This document shows positions 22,811-34,689 of a DNA stretch of 64,000 nt, piece after piece. The stretch's first letter is position 1. Each line of letters begins with the position of its first letter. The position numbers were made by a program, and so were the translations under genes. Below the pieces are notes generated by a model, which worked only from the letters and a program-made list of their open reading frames with translations, was not told where the DNA came from and did not search any database. This DNA is from Eucommia ulmoides (Eukaryota; Streptophyta; Magnoliopsida; Garryales; Eucommiaceae): positions 23,847,803 to 23,911,802 of the forward strand of contig CM028339.1 of NCBI GenBank assembly GCA_016647705.1. The letters are read 5' to 3'.

Positions 22811-23608
22811 TGATGAGGGTATTTTTGGGCTTCTCCGAGTCAGCACTTGGGACCCAGCCACGTGTCCGTCGTTGTAGTCACAGGGACGCATTCCGAAATC
22901 CACAAACACCACACTGGAGCATACGCCGACCACGGCTCCTCCCTGGAATCTCATTTGCAGCCAATGGGGAGCGAGGAGCCCTGCTGGGACGTGTCGCTTT
23001 GAGCTCTGCGCCGTGCCCTGGATAGTCAGTTTCAGGGACTCAGCCGTTCACCTTGACCGGCTTCCCTTTTCACCTTGTTTCTTCTCCAGGACTCCACGGA
23101 TCTCCGCTCTCCTCCACCATCTTACCGCTACAGGTCTGACAAAGGCCCGCGGGCTTCGCCAAATGGGCCCAAAAGCCCAAGCCCAACGATTATCTCCTAA
23201 ACGCCTCAGATTATTGGCTAAACACAGGGTTTCGATTACTTAACCGTGTTTAGACTCGACTAATCATTTCCAACGCCTATATATATCGGGGGCTATGTAA
23301 GCCCGAGGTACGCTTTAATGACTTACATTACGTGCGAGTTCATTTGTTTCCTTACTATATTCTGTACCTTTTCTCTATGAGCACTGATTACCACGCCGGA
23401 GGGGCTTCACCGGGATAAACTCCGGTCTGAGCCTTCTACAGGTACACTCCATGAGGAGTAGGACTCTGGACACAACAGGTTAGTCCTCCCAGGACCCAGT
23501 ACAGCTCGCTCGAGGACTTTTTAATCGACGACTCCACCTCAGCAAGAGGACCCACCTGTCATCCGACTGGATCATACTCGAGGTGTGTACCAGTTTTATG
23601 CACCAACA
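22811..23608 (+). repeat. 3' LTR of the non-autonomous Tat-type element
   Basis: This 798-bp LTR is near-identical to 18816-19613 (about 95%). ATATG follows, completing the target-site duplication. Confidence 0.93.
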
Positions 23609-26293
23609 ATATGATATGCTAGTCAAAATCCTGCTGGCTGAGAAACACATCGCCGATCTCCGTAGGTGCGTCGTCATTCCCCAGGCGTATAAAATGAAGC
23701 TCAACCCTTCCAAGTGCGTCTTCGAGGTAGCCTCCGGGAAATTTATGGGCTTTATGGTCTCATATAGGGGATAGACACCAACCCATATCAGATCTGAGTT
23801 ATCATCGAAATGTCCTCCCTAAGGACCAAGAGGGAAGTCTAGAGCCTAGCGGGAATGGTGGCAGCCCTAAGCCTCTTCATCTCCTAGTCAAGTGATAGAT
23901 GTTTCCCCTTCTTTAAGCTATTGGGAGAAAACAAAACCTACGAATGGACAAAGGATTGTAAGCTCTCATTCCAAGAGTTGAATCTCTATCTTGAAACTGC
24001 CTCGTTAATCTCTATCTTGCAACCGCCCCATTGTTAACAACTCTAACGCTCGGGGAAGAATTATTCTTGTACCTCATTGTATCTCCTATAGCCCTAAGCA
24101 ATGTTCTGATCTGAGAGGTAGAGAGTGGCCACAACCCAATTTTTTACTCCAAACACGTCTTAACACCCACCACAGTTCGGTATTCAAGAAGGGAAAAATT
24201 AACACTGGCCTTTCTGGTGGCTTCAAGGAAAATAAGATAATATTTCTACACTCCCCTTGTGGCTGTGCTGACTGCGCATCCTGTTCTCCAAATAATCCAT
24301 GCCCCAGATAGATTTGATAGGCTGATCAAATGGTCTATTGAGCTCAGCAAGTTCCACATCGACTATCTCTCGCCCACGACCGTCAAGGGTCACATGGCGG
24401 ATTTTATCGCTAAGTTCACATTTATCGAATAATCTCCACCAGAGATGACGATCTTACCCAGCCCAGAGGAGACTACCTAAGTCTGGTCCAATGGAGGGTA
24501 CTGACCAAATGCCATCGTTATAGGCAAAACTCCAAATGAAGACCATTCCTAGGCTAAGTGCAGGTTGTTCATCGATGGATCTTCCAACTAGAAAGGCAAC
24601 GGGACAAGATCAGTTCTTTCCACCCCCATGGGAGAACAGATCGAGTACTCACTTAAACTTGATTTCAAGGGCACCAATAATGATGCTGAATATAAGGCGC
24701 CAATCGCAGGACTGAGATTAGCTAAGCTCATGGGAACACCAGACTTCCCAATATTTTACGATTCCTAATAAGAGGCCAACTAAGTGAAATAGGAGTACTA
24801 AGCTAAGGATACCACCATATATAGCAAGGTATCTAGATAAGGTAAGAGACCGCTGGAAGGATTGGCCTTCACTTAGCATCACTCAAGTTCCCCCGAGATG
24901 AACACCGCCACGCCAACGCATTGGCAAACCCAGCCTCATCCATGTTGTCGAAAGGTCCTTGGCATGTTCTAATAGAAATCCTGCACGCACTTGGCATTGA
25001 CGAGACAAAACAAGTCAATTTGGTCAACGACTCATAAATCTCCATGTGTTGGAAGGATCCACAACGACAATATATCGAGCATGGCATCCTCTCGAGTGAC
25101 AAGGTTGAAACCAGGAGAGTCCGGTATAGGGCCTCTAAGTATTGTCAGACAAATGGAGTCCTATACCTAAGATTATTTTAAAGTTTGAATTCTTGATGTC
25201 TGTGGCCCAAAGAAGCCTAATATGTCCTGGCGGAAGTCCATAAAGGCATGTGCGGGAATCACACCAGGTGGAGGTCATTTGCATCAAAGATAATCTACAA
25301 TGGGTGTCATTATCTAACTCTAGCACATGACACTAGGCTCTATGTACAAGTGTGCAATAATTTTCGAAGATTCACCTTGCATCCACAGCTACCCCCAACA
25401 TAGATGACACCTATAAGTAGCCCGTCGCCTTTCACCTAGTGAAGAATCAACATCGTCGGTCCCCTCCCTATAATGTATGGGCCAATGCAAGTCTTTTCTA
25501 GTAGAGATCGATTATTTCACCAAATGGGTAGAGGCAGGACCCTTGGATACCATGACCAAAGAGAAAATTCGGAACTTCACATGGAAGAACCTTGTGTGCC
25601 GCTTTGGCATTCCAAGGGCTATTATCACCGACAATGGGAAGCAGTTAGACAATGACCTATTCAAAGAATTCTACTCTAGATTGGGAATTCAAAATCACTT
25701 CTCATTTCTTTGTCACCCCCATGCAAATGGCTAGGTGGATGTAACCAATTTCTCCATTCTCCAAACAATCAAAACACGACTCGATAGATCCAAAGGGGTA
25801 TGGATGGAAGACTTCCTAGGTTTCTTTTGGGCCTACCATAATACCGCTCGGACCTTAACGAGAGAAACACCTTGTGCCCTCACCTTCAAATCAGAGTCAA
25901 TTATTCCAATAGAGTTGCAAGTCTCGAGTCCCTGAGTAGTGGGCTATATAGAGCGAAACAATAAGACTAAACTAAGGCTCAACTTGAATCTCCTCGAAGA
26001 ACAAAGGGAACAGTCTCAAGTGCGAAGGGTAGCGTAACAACAATAGGTGGCCTACTACCACGACAAAAAAGCCTCCCCCCCTTTCGGTGAGAATTTTAAG
26101 TGGGCGACTAATTCTTACAAAGGTCATCATCGCCACCAAGGAGCTGGGGATGGGAAAGTTAGGACCCTTGTGGGAAGGTCCAATAGGGGTGACTTGGATC
26201 GTGAGACCAGGAACCTATAGCCTCGAAACAATAGAAAGGAGGAAGCTACCCAACATATGGAATGCGAAAAACCTGAAAAAACACTTCGTATGA
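23609..26293 (+). pseudogene. Tat pol continued: end of RT, two RNase H domains, integrase (fossil)
   Basis: After the nested element, reverse transcriptase resumes with AEKHIADLRRC and KLNPSKCVFEV. RNase H follows at about 24060-24430 (LIRE-like start, YSRREKLTLAFLVASRK, VLTAHPVLQIIH, HMADFIAKF). A second RNase H at about 24565-24780 has LFIDGSSN, GTRSVLSTPMGE, YSLKLDFKGTNNDAEYKA and IAGLRLAKL; this extra domain is typical of the Tat/Ogre branch. Integrase spans about 25160-26293, with the core EIDYFTKWVEAGPL, GIPRAIITDNGKQ, FWAYHNTARTLTRETP and the end GKLGPLWEGPIGV and WNAKNLKKHFV. It is broken in many places. Confidence 0.85.
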
Positions 26294-27124
26294 AGTTTTT
26301 GTAAAATCCAAGAAAATTAATGAAAAAAATTCTGATGCTTTATGCCTCTCTCAATTCTATAGTACGCGCCTGAATACAGAATTGACCAACATATTTCTCT
26401 GGTACGAAGCTCCTGACAGTGAGGTTAAGCACCTACGTTATCGGTTCAATGGTTACGGTGAGATACCTACGTCTTTGCTTGCTCCATAGAATATACCTCG
26501 GTAGTCAAATCCTCCATCTGAGATCCCAGTTCCACAACTTTGGAACCCACAAAGCTCACTCTGTCTTCATCCTATCCAGTTGGTGACAAAAAATGTCCTC
26601 CACCTTGGAATGATATTACTGACAATAGACAAGCTCCGTCAAGTTGTTGGAGAGTAAGACGTGAGACCTCCCCTGCTGACTTACAAGTTCTTTCCCCCCA
26701 TGAGTCTGCACACGTTTCTGATCGTGGGGGAGGACGACACCCTACTGAAGAGACAAGGCCATGAAGGGCTCCCTAAGACAGAATCCTCAGAAGTCATGAG
26801 AGAGCCGTACACCTTGAACCATGGCATCCAAGTTTTGGTGCTCCTAAAGGGCCCTGCTTGAGGACTGCGTGGATTACACAAGAACCTCCTTTCGAAGCCT
26901 CTTCTAGGGGCAGTTTTGTGTGCTTGAGGATTAATAATAGGGGTAGGAAACACTTTCCGTGGCACATTCCTCCGTTCTTCGGAACCCGATGAACTTCGTT
27001 AAACTAGTCCGCTGGATAGCGTAGGGGTAAAAGGATGAATCAAAGGCTTTTTGGTTAGAAGTCTTACATCGAAAGGAACATATATTGCCCCAATCATCTT
27101 GGACTTGTCAAACAACGCTTCAAT
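26294..27124 (+). other. Tat 3' region between integrase and the antisense frame
   Basis: No protein motif was recognised over these 830 bp. Long 3' regions without pol genes are usual in Tat elements. Confidence 0.5.
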
Positions 27125-27709
27125 TTATGGTCTACCATCTCCCACTCCGCTCGAAAGACAATCATCTACTAGTACGTTCACAATGGCAAGTCCCCATTCG
27201 ATAGATGAATGCAATGGCAATAGACGATCTACTTTCTCATGTCCCTCACTAGAGCAACCCAATGATAGGGCAACGAACAAACTCTGAAAGGTCCGTGCAA
27301 AAGCCTCCAGGGACACAGCCCTTTTTAGCTCTTGATGATCATAATCATAAGGATGGGGAAAATGCTTGTGATCCCCTGGAAGGTACACTTTTCCATGTGG
27401 TACTTTAGGGAAATATTCTTCTGTCGCTCCAAACTCTTGTTGGACAGAAAGGAAGACGGCCTTCTGGTCCCAACCTTTGTTAGTAAAGTCCAACTCCTCC
27501 ACTAGACGAGAAATGTTACCATGAAGAAGATGAAAGAAGTAACCATTACACTTATTTTTCTCTTGAAGAATGTACTGACTGCGTACCTCTCTAACTTCGA
27601 GCGATAGCCCAAACGACTTGTTCAGGGCCACAATCCTTATCATGATACGAACAATATTAGGGGCATAGTAAAACAATGGTAGATTATAGAAACCTAGAAT
27701 TTCGCGCAC
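27125..27709 (-). pseudogene. Antisense reading frame of the Tat element (gypsy-type transposon domain-like)
   Basis: A 194-residue frame runs opposite to gag-pol, 3' of integrase. Its start (REILGFYNLPLFYYAPNIVR followed by a hydrophobic segment and SLEVREVRSQYIL) follows the pattern of the 'putative gypsy type transposon' domain (Pfam PF04195 family as I remember it): an REILDFY-like opening, a conserved Asn/Arg-Ile segment, then an aromatic stretch where this copy has GYFFHLLHG. Tat/Retand elements are known to carry such an antisense frame. Further antisense, coiled-coil-like pieces lie at 28189-28366 (QKLELERELAAVNKE) and at 32868-33071 (ELRKQVEAHAREMEIQ). The role of the product is unknown. 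This belongs to a broken element. Confidence 0.6.
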
Positions 27710-28366
27710 GACACGGGAAAGTGGAAATTGAAGGTCGTGCCTGGTTAAAGGCGAACTAACATTGGGCTGGATAAAGGGCTACTGGGGAATAGAGGAGTGG
27801 ATACACGCGTCAAATCAAAGGCGACCAACTCATCAAAGAGACCACAAAATAGTAAAAGGAAAAATATTTTTTTCATTAAGAAATAAAGAAAGGGGAGGTA
27901 CACAAAAATAAAAAAATAAAAAAAATTGAGTTAGTTCTGCATCTTCTCCTTCCTCATCCCTCTGCTTCTTCCTTCTCCAGAATCAGCGGCCTCGAGACCT
28001 ATTCCCTTCTCTCATAGCCTAGGAATTCAAAGAACTTCTCTCGGTAGAGGATGAGCTAGCCTTCCGGGAAGGCCATGGAGCATCACTGGAACAAGAGGAA
28101 CGTCAGCCCATGTTGTGACGGGCCTGCATATCATGTCTTCAAGCTTGGTGATTCGATCATTCAAGCTGTCAGTGTTGGTTCCGGAGCCTCATCTCTTATA
28201 CTCTCCGCCACTGCGGCAAAGTGCCTCCATACGAAGCACTCGTTCCATTATTTCCATTTGATCATCCAAATCATGTAGTCTCGCCTGAAAACAGACCTTC
28301 TCCTCAAAGCTCTCCTTATTGACGGCGGCCAACTCCCGTTCCAGCTCCAATTTCTGGATGGACATG

Positions 28367-30875
28367 TGATCGCTCAAATTCAATACCTAAGAGTAAAATA
28401 TTGTAGTATAGCGACTTAAGTAAGGTGTCGAACTGCAGGGATTAGATTGTAATTATTAATTTTTATCCTATTTTTCGGTTGAATTTAATAAGATTGGTTT
28501 CAGATTTTTAAAATAAAAATAAAAAAATAATTAAATTAAAATACTAAATGATAAATAACTGAGTTAAGGGCATGCATTCGTCTTTTGATTATCCTAATGT
28601 GTTTTAATTCTTTATTTATTTTGATTATGTGCATAATGAAATAATTTAAATGCAAAAAAATTACAATGAAAGTTTGATTATTTAATCGGCATGAACTATA
28701 TTCGGAATTTGGTTCCTAATTTATGGTGAACCAATCCCTAAGTATAATTTATCTTATCAAATACATCGATTAATCGACCATTTAATCGGTGTGGATTATT
28801 TTCGGATTCGATTTTTACTAATTTACGCTGAATCAATCTCTAAGTATAACTCATTCTATTAATCCATATCGATTCTAATAAATACGGATTATATAACAGT
28901 TAGATCTAAATCACAGGTATTAGATCTAACCGGTAAGCATCAATAATTTTTTCTATCATTTAAAAATGATAAAAACAATAATTAATTTCATAAATAATGT
29001 AAGAACATCAAACCACTGTTATACAATCTTATACATGGATATAATAAATCAAGAAATAAAATTGTATTAAAAAATCTTAAAATAAATACAACCTAACTTG
29101 GTTGAAGCCTTAACCGTTCATGGCGGTTTCTTCTTACTAAAATATTCAAAAAAGAACCAATGGAAGAAACTACCTCCAACAATTTCGGCAGAACAAAAAA
29201 AAATAAAAAATGAAGAAGAAAAAAGTCTAAAACTAAGGATGAACAAAAAAATGATAATAATCACTTCTCCGAAATTCCTTTTTTTTTTTTTTTTGAATCC
29301 TCCCCCCCTTCCCCCACCGAATCTCCTTTTTAATTGCCATTAATGGCCCTAATGGCCCTTGCCACTTGTGTGCAACGGCTGCCACCATTGCCAACGACAA
29401 TCAATTGTAAAGAATGATAATCAATTCTGACCAAAACAATTAATAGAAACTAAATCCTCGCACGCCCACTAATCTTCCAACCTTTCATTTTATTTTATTT
29501 TAATTCCCATTATCTACCTTTCAATGACTCATTGAATGGCCAATGTAGTGGTTCATTACAGACCCAGCCTAACAGGTAGGGTCTGTTGGCGCTGGTCACG
29601 GGCCCGGGTCGCAGATCGGGCTGGTTTCTCCATTTTTGTCCCCTTTTAGCTATTTTTTATCACTATTTTTTCTGCATTTTTTTTTTTATTTCCAAGTTTA
29701 TTCCAATAAAAAATAATAATTTTTATTATTACTAATTGATGAGTGTAAAAATGGTCACTCCAACGCAACCAATTAAAGACCACCACGTGCCTACGACTCT
29801 TCATCAAGATCAATCCATCTGAGGATTAAGTGTGAAGATTGTGCCGAACAGGGGCACACCTTAGCCCATGGCAGCCACTCCGAAGACAGCCAATAACACT
29901 CTCCAGGAAGAGCAAGCAAGCCGTCGTTGAGATGGGGGAACCTTTCTCATCTCAGCTCTCTTCACAATAGCATTGTCCATCTCGAAAATTAACCCCACTA
30001 GCTTTTCAGCAGAAGCCCCCCCTTCCCATTTCCAGCTATCCGAGAAGTGCAGGGCAAGAAGATCCACATGACTCTCCCTTCCCGTCTCCGATTATCCAGG
30101 AAGAGAAGGGATCAAATTCCTCATCTCAGCTACAGCAAGAAAGTGTTCTTTTCGGATCATGGGCTAGATTACTTCTCCAAACTACAAATATATTTTGCCA
30201 TGGGCCTCAACAACAGTACCAAAAAGCCTATGACTGACGTAAAACTATTCCTTGTCACCCTCTCATTGGCCACACGCCGAGATGGGACACTGATATAACA
30301 TTGAGGGGATATTAATCCATGCTTAACCCTTTAAGCTAATCCATTCCATGCCTATATATAAGAGGGCATACCAATGCCCAAAGGCACACACAAAATAAAT
30401 ACTTACTCTTCTAGGTAGCACTTTTATAAATCTTCCCCCTGAGCACTGATTCTCACACCGGAGGGGACACGTCGGGGCCATCCCGGCAAGTCATTTGTGC
30501 AGGTGTCGAAGTGCTGCTCTTCTCGGTTCTACCTCGTCTCAGCTCGGATCCACTTCTCCTTGGGTCATAAAGCATTCCAACTCACATCTTCTCGATCAGA
30601 AGACTCTCCATGGATTAAAAGACTCTCGGGTGGCTCCCCTGCTCGAGAGCCATTCCAGATCACTCTACCTCTGCCCACCTCGAGTCAGACAAACTGATCC
30701 CGAACTTCTCCATCTCCATTCCAGCAAAAAAGCCTATCATCTCCACCAACAATTGATTATATCATACCGTTGAAGTTATCCAAAATCTGAAATCAACACT
30801 AATTAAAATTTGATAGAACGACTAACAAAATTATAGATTCAGGGTAGAAATTTAATACAAAATTGAGAACGATCA
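28367..30875 (-). mobile_element. Athila-type solo LTR (about 1.5 kb) split by a Tat-type solo LTR
   Basis: The ends are TGATCG and CGATCA, flanked by a perfect ACATG duplication (28362-28366 and 30876-30880). Near the left end, read on the minus strand, is the U5-like motif AATCCCTGCAGTTCGACACC. This recalls the 'TCCCTGTGGATACGA' motif near the end of Athila-type LTRs. No internal region remains, so it is a solo LTR. It lies within the antisense frame of the Tat element. A second LTR (29740-30751) is inserted in it. Confidence 0.8.
29740..30751 (+). mobile_element. Tat-type solo LTR (1012 bp), nested
   Basis: It runs from TGAGTGTAAAAATGG to CCACCAACA, flanked by ATTGA (29735-29739 and 30752-30756). 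A TATA box lies at about 30353 (CCTATATATAAGAGGG), followed by GAGCACTGATTCTCACACCGG, the motif shared by Tat-type LTRs here. A minus-strand relative lies at 54689-57107 and begins TGATGAGTATAAAAATAG. The short reading frames inside (for example 29861-30067 and 30495-30773) are not genes. Confidence 0.85.
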
Positions 30876-30880
30876 ACATG

Positions 30881-31547
30881 TGGAGGAATTGGTCGTCCAT
30901 GACGATGACTGCCGATCAGAGGCTACTCATATGGGCAACCTCTTTGGCACTGGTAGGCCTCATCTACCCTGGCCCATTGAAGGGTTAAAAGGCAGTGGGT
31001 TACCTGAACAATGTGCAAACCAACTCTAGACATTCTTTGAAGCAGAAAAGAAAAGATACACAAGGCAACGAAACAAAGGATGGAGTTAATCTAGCACACC
31101 CCCAATATTTATAGAATGAAGGGTGCTGAATGAGATACTTCCCCAAGTATCCTACTGGCTGAATTGAAATGAGGATGCATGCAAGCAGACTGACGTGACT
31201 AACAAGCTTAGGAAATCACGTAGACCATTATTTGGATACTCTTGGAAAGTTATGCAATTACCCTGGATGATACATTAGTCTTAAAAAATTATGGACCTAC
31301 CCCCTACAACCTACTTTGGTGGCATTGTGCTCCCAAAAGTTAGGCGTTCTTCCCAAAGAACGCCTAGCTTGTCCAATCAATTAATTAAGGAGAGAAGATG
31401 TCTCATTTACTTGTTTTAACAAAGCAAAAGAGGCTCTCCATTCCCACCCAACTCGCCACTTGATAGGCAAGGTCACGAATCGACGTCTCCCTCAAGGAAC
31501 CGAGTTGCAAAGGAGCATGAGGACCATTGGCAGAGTGGGCTGCCCCC
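30881..31547 (-). pseudogene. Tat 3' region between two solo LTRs
   Basis: Tat sequence continues between the two Athila-type insertions. Only short frames are readable, on the antisense strand. No domain was recognised in this piece. Confidence 0.45.
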
Positions 31548-32843
31548 TGGTAACGGAATATTACATCGCTACTTTCACTGCAAGTGTACGGGTCAAGTTT
31601 TATAGAATAGTGAATGAGAAGAGTTGTCGTATCCACAGGGATTGGATTAAATTGTTCTTAAGTATCGCGATTATCATAACCGAACTTTATTTAGGCGATA
31701 AAAATTGAGTTTTTATTTTTGTAAATAATATACTAAATTAACAATTAATTAAACTATAATACTGAATATATTATCTAAGGATTAATTTCATTTACTTATA
31801 CGTGTTTGATCCAATCTAGTTTACATTAACGATATTCAAATCTATCCAACAATCTAGGTATCGAAAACTCATTCACTACCTCTCCCGAGTGTAAAGTGAA
31901 TGAATATGCGACTCCGCGTCAATGCCGAAGTCCTCCTCAAGCATCTATATGACACTTGGTCGCATGACTCTTGCCCCAATCTCACTGATTGCACACTTTC
32001 TAATACCCTCTTGGGTAATTAAATCATCGCGTTGTGTTTAAACCCTAGTCTGAATTTAAGGTTACCCTATCTCGAGTGTCAAATCCTGTATTCTCAAATA
32101 AACCACAATATAATAACAATCATATTATAGAGGTAAAAGAACGGTATACACAATCGAATAAAGATAAACAACCGTTAACGAAACACAAATTCACTTAAAC
32201 AACGTATATTAGTAAACTACATCAATCTCATAGATAATCAGTGTTTAGCTTTTGACCATAATCATATATTCAACAATAATCCATATATAAATGATCAAAC
32301 AACCAAAAACGAGTTAAGAATAAAGAGAGAAATAAGGGAGAATAGCCGTTATCTGAAGGTGGTGTCTGTAAAAACCGCTCCAATCTTGTTTCTGTTTCTC
32401 CAATTGTGTTCATCTTCTTTGGTTGGTTGAGAGCTTTTTCAGAACACTAAAAAACACTCCCAAAATATTATTTTAAAAAATGGGAGCGAACCAGGAACAA
32501 AAAAAAACAAAAACAAAATATCTAAAACAATTGGCCATTGATCGCTGCAGTGGTGGGTTTCACCGCTGTAGTGATGGGCATTTTGGTAGGCTTTCTGCCC
32601 TTTCACCGCTGTAGAGGTGAGCAATTAGAAACATTTGAACTCTTTGTTGTTTCACCGCTGCAGCGGTGAAACTATTGCTTTAACACTTCATCGTTTTTCT
32701 ACCGATTTTCTCGTTTTTTTTACTGTTTTCGCTCCTAACCCCTGCTTTTAACAAAAATAAATAAAATAAAATTAAAATATTACAAGAATACTCGAAAACT
32801 ACCAAATTCGATTTGGAAATAGATATATAAATTTCACCTATCA
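31548..32843 (-). mobile_element. Athila-type solo LTR (1296 bp)
   Basis: It is flanked by a perfect CCCCC duplication (31543-31547 and 32844-32848). On the minus strand it runs from TGATAGGTGAAATTT to GTTACCA. Near its 3' end it has AATCCCTGTGGATACGACAA and GACCCGTACACTTGCAGTGA, the U5 signature of Athila-type LTRs. Its U3 holds four palindrome-like motifs at 32541-32555, 32561-32576, 32604-32619 and 32653-32668; the last, CACCGCTGCAGCGGTG, is a perfect palindrome. It shares the whole layout with 54794-56160. Confidence 0.85.
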
Positions 32844-33606
32844 CCCCCGCTTTCTGAGGTCTTACCCCTAATGGCATAGGGGCCCTCTGGAGGACATAAT
32901 GGATCTTGTGTAACTCCTCTTGAACCAATTGAAGTTCCGCACAATCTTTATCCCACTTAAGGTGAGACTCGCTGGCACTGGAGGACGTAAGCCTTGAAAC
33001 TCCTCTTGCATAAGGTGAACTTGGATCTCCATCTCTCTTGCATGGGCCTCGACCTGCTTTCTCAACTCCATATTCTTATCACGATAAAATCACAAAAAGC
33101 CACCTCATGTATAAGCTGCATATAATGAGACATGCAAGCTCGTTTACTACGTGTGGGTCAATTCTCCACAAAGACTCCATGTCGCGGGGCAAGAAAATTG
33201 AACAACAAAAATCCAGGGCATTCGAGGAATTTCCTCAGATAGTGGAGTCAAACGTTAGTCGAGTGTTCCTCACCTCTTAGGCATGATGTATATATGACGG
33301 AGGAACTGCCAGAGATAGCGAATCTGATGGGGTCCCACTCTCGTAACGGCTGGTCCTCCTACTTCTAGCCAGCGCAAACGGCATGGAGGACCTAAATATC
33401 TCATCTTTAGTTTTTCCATTCAATTGTTTTCAGAAGAGAAATGAATCTGAGAAATCTATAAATTCACTTTTGAAAAAAGAGAAAAGTCCTTGAAAAATTC
33501 TCCAAGGAAGGACAGTACGAAGGTAAAGACAGGCGTCACCATGAGAAATCTTGCGCTAGAAGACTCCCAGGATAGGACCACTTGACCTAGGAGTTTGGGG
33601 GGCTAC
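32844..33606 (-). pseudogene. Tat 3' region: antisense coiled-coil-like piece and polypurine tract
   Basis: An antisense frame at 32868-33071 begins MELRKQVEAHAREMEIQVHL, rich in charged heptad-like residues. Near 33595-33606 the plus strand has TTTGGGGGGCTAC, the polypurine tract directly before the 3' LTR. Confidence 0.55.
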
Positions 33607-34184
33607 TAATGGTAGTGAATTTGGTCTTGGGTTGCCCACTCCAAAAGTCCAGGGGACCTAATGGAAAAGGCCCAGATCGTGCCCATCCTGAGCCCAAGAC
33701 CGTCACTGTCAGTGGGCCAAACCCCCGAGGAAAGAGCAACAACTTCGGAGAAACTTGGGACCCATCCATGACACAGGTAGGGTTCGTGGGTACAATTGAA
33801 GCACGACGCTAATTGCTAAGGGATGAGTCACCACCAAATTAGTGGAGAATATTCGTTCGGCATGGAGGACGTACAAATAGCAGAGCAATTATTACGCCAT
33901 AATCGATTTGGTGAAGAGGCAGTCCATTCTCTCTTCAGAACCATCCAGGGATTGTATAAATACCCGGGTAAGACATGGGCTTAGTCATGTTGTGAAATGC
34001 GACCTCACGCAAGATTACGCAGCGTTTAGCAAATACATTTAGCTTTTTATTTTTGCCGGGATCAACCCCCCTTTCCCCCCAGTGTTAAGGACTTGTGAAG
34101 GAAGCCCCTCTAGAGGAAGCAGGACGGAGGGCAGTCAAGAGCAAATTTATAAATTCACTACGTTACCATTTTTGGGAAACATCA
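33607..34184 (+). repeat. 3' LTR of the Tat element (578 bp)
   Basis: It begins TAATGGTAGTGAATTTGG and ends GGAAACATCA. It aligns with 15164-15778 but with many changes, including a shorter region before the CCCCCAGTG stretch near 34075. An (ATT)n tract starts at the next base. Confidence 0.85.

Positions 34185-34259
<75 letters not shown>
34185..34259. repeat. (ATT)n microsatellite
   Basis: About 24 ATT triplets abut the Tat 3' LTR end. Long Tyr or Ile runs in the reading frames here come from this tract. Confidence 0.95.
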
Positions 34260-34680
34260 TTATTTATTTATTTATTTTTTTAATTTTAAGCTTTATGGCT
34301 TACCATTTAGTGTTTGGAGGAGAATATAAATTATAGCTATTTTTCTCTTTACTTCTGTTCTTTTGGAAATAGTATAGATAACATTTTGTAGCAGAACATC
34401 TTTTGGTTAATTTCAGTAAAAATTATTTTTTGTATGGAACTTGTGACCCTAATTTCAGTAACATATGGGAAAGAAAGGTACGTCGTTGCATTATCTTTTA
34501 CTTTTATTTTTAATCCTTGTCCTATGAATCTAACGGATTCTTAAAATTTGTTGAAGAAGGATTTGGTAAATTATGAAAATTACTATCCCTTTCAATTGGT
34601 TATTGGTTTAGGTAATTTTGTGCATGTTTTACATTTGTGATTTTCATATCCTTGGAACGAGTCAAAGTCTTGGTTCAAAA
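34260..34680. other. Gene-free AT-rich spacer
   Basis: No repeat or convincing gene was recognised. There are splice-site-like sequences (TTTCAGTAAC and GAAAGGTACGT near 34455-34485) but no reading frame of useful length between them. Confidence 0.4.
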
Positions 34681-34689
34681 TGTAAGAAA

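Larger units (their letters stand above)
18816..23608 (+). mobile_element. Non-autonomous Tat-type LTR element (4793 bp), structurally whole
   Basis: Two LTRs of exactly 798 bp (18816-19613 and 22811-23608) run from TGATGAGGG to CACCAACA, flanked by a perfect ATATG duplication (18811-18815 and 23609-23613). The primer site at 19614 contains GGGCGCCGTCTGTGGGAACC, and a polypurine tract (GGGGGGCTAC) sits before the 3' LTR. The two LTRs differ at about 38 positions by eye (near 5%), suggesting insertion roughly 2-4 million years ago at rates commonly used for plants. The 3.2-kb interior shows no gag, RT or integrase motif. Instead it holds three repeat modules: a roughly 70-bp tandem array (20360-20740), a hairpin array (21891-22060) and a 120-bp tandem array (22220-22700). 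It probably depended on proteins of autonomous Tat relatives. Confidence 0.93.
15164..34184 (+). mobile_element. Tat-type Ty3/gypsy retrotransposon with three later insertions
   Basis: LTRs at 15164-15778 and 33607-34184 enclose, in order, a primer site (GTTAGCGCCGTCTGTGAGAA), gag, protease, reverse transcriptase, RNase H, a second RNase H (the mark of the Tat/Ogre branch), integrase, then a long 3' region with an antisense reading frame, and a polypurine tract (GGGGGGCTAC) before the 3' LTR. Without its insertions it would be about 10.4 kb. Inserted later are 18816-23608, 28367-30875 (with 29740-30751 inside it) and 31548-32843, each with its own TSD. The LTRs differ greatly (perhaps a quarter of sites), so the element is old, and it is broken in many places. 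A clear TSD was not found: the left flank is GATTT and the right flank is an (ATT)n tract. Confidence 0.88.

Noticed and set aside
22809-22845. CTGATGAG at the LTR start suggested a hammerhead ribozyme as in plant retrozymes
   Set aside because: The second conserved block (GAAA after stem II) and the cleavage triplet in the right place are missing; the bases are just the LTR terminus after the purine tract.
34082-34336. Frame with long Tyr or Ile runs
   Set aside because: It is read through the (ATT)n tract at the Tat LTR edge.
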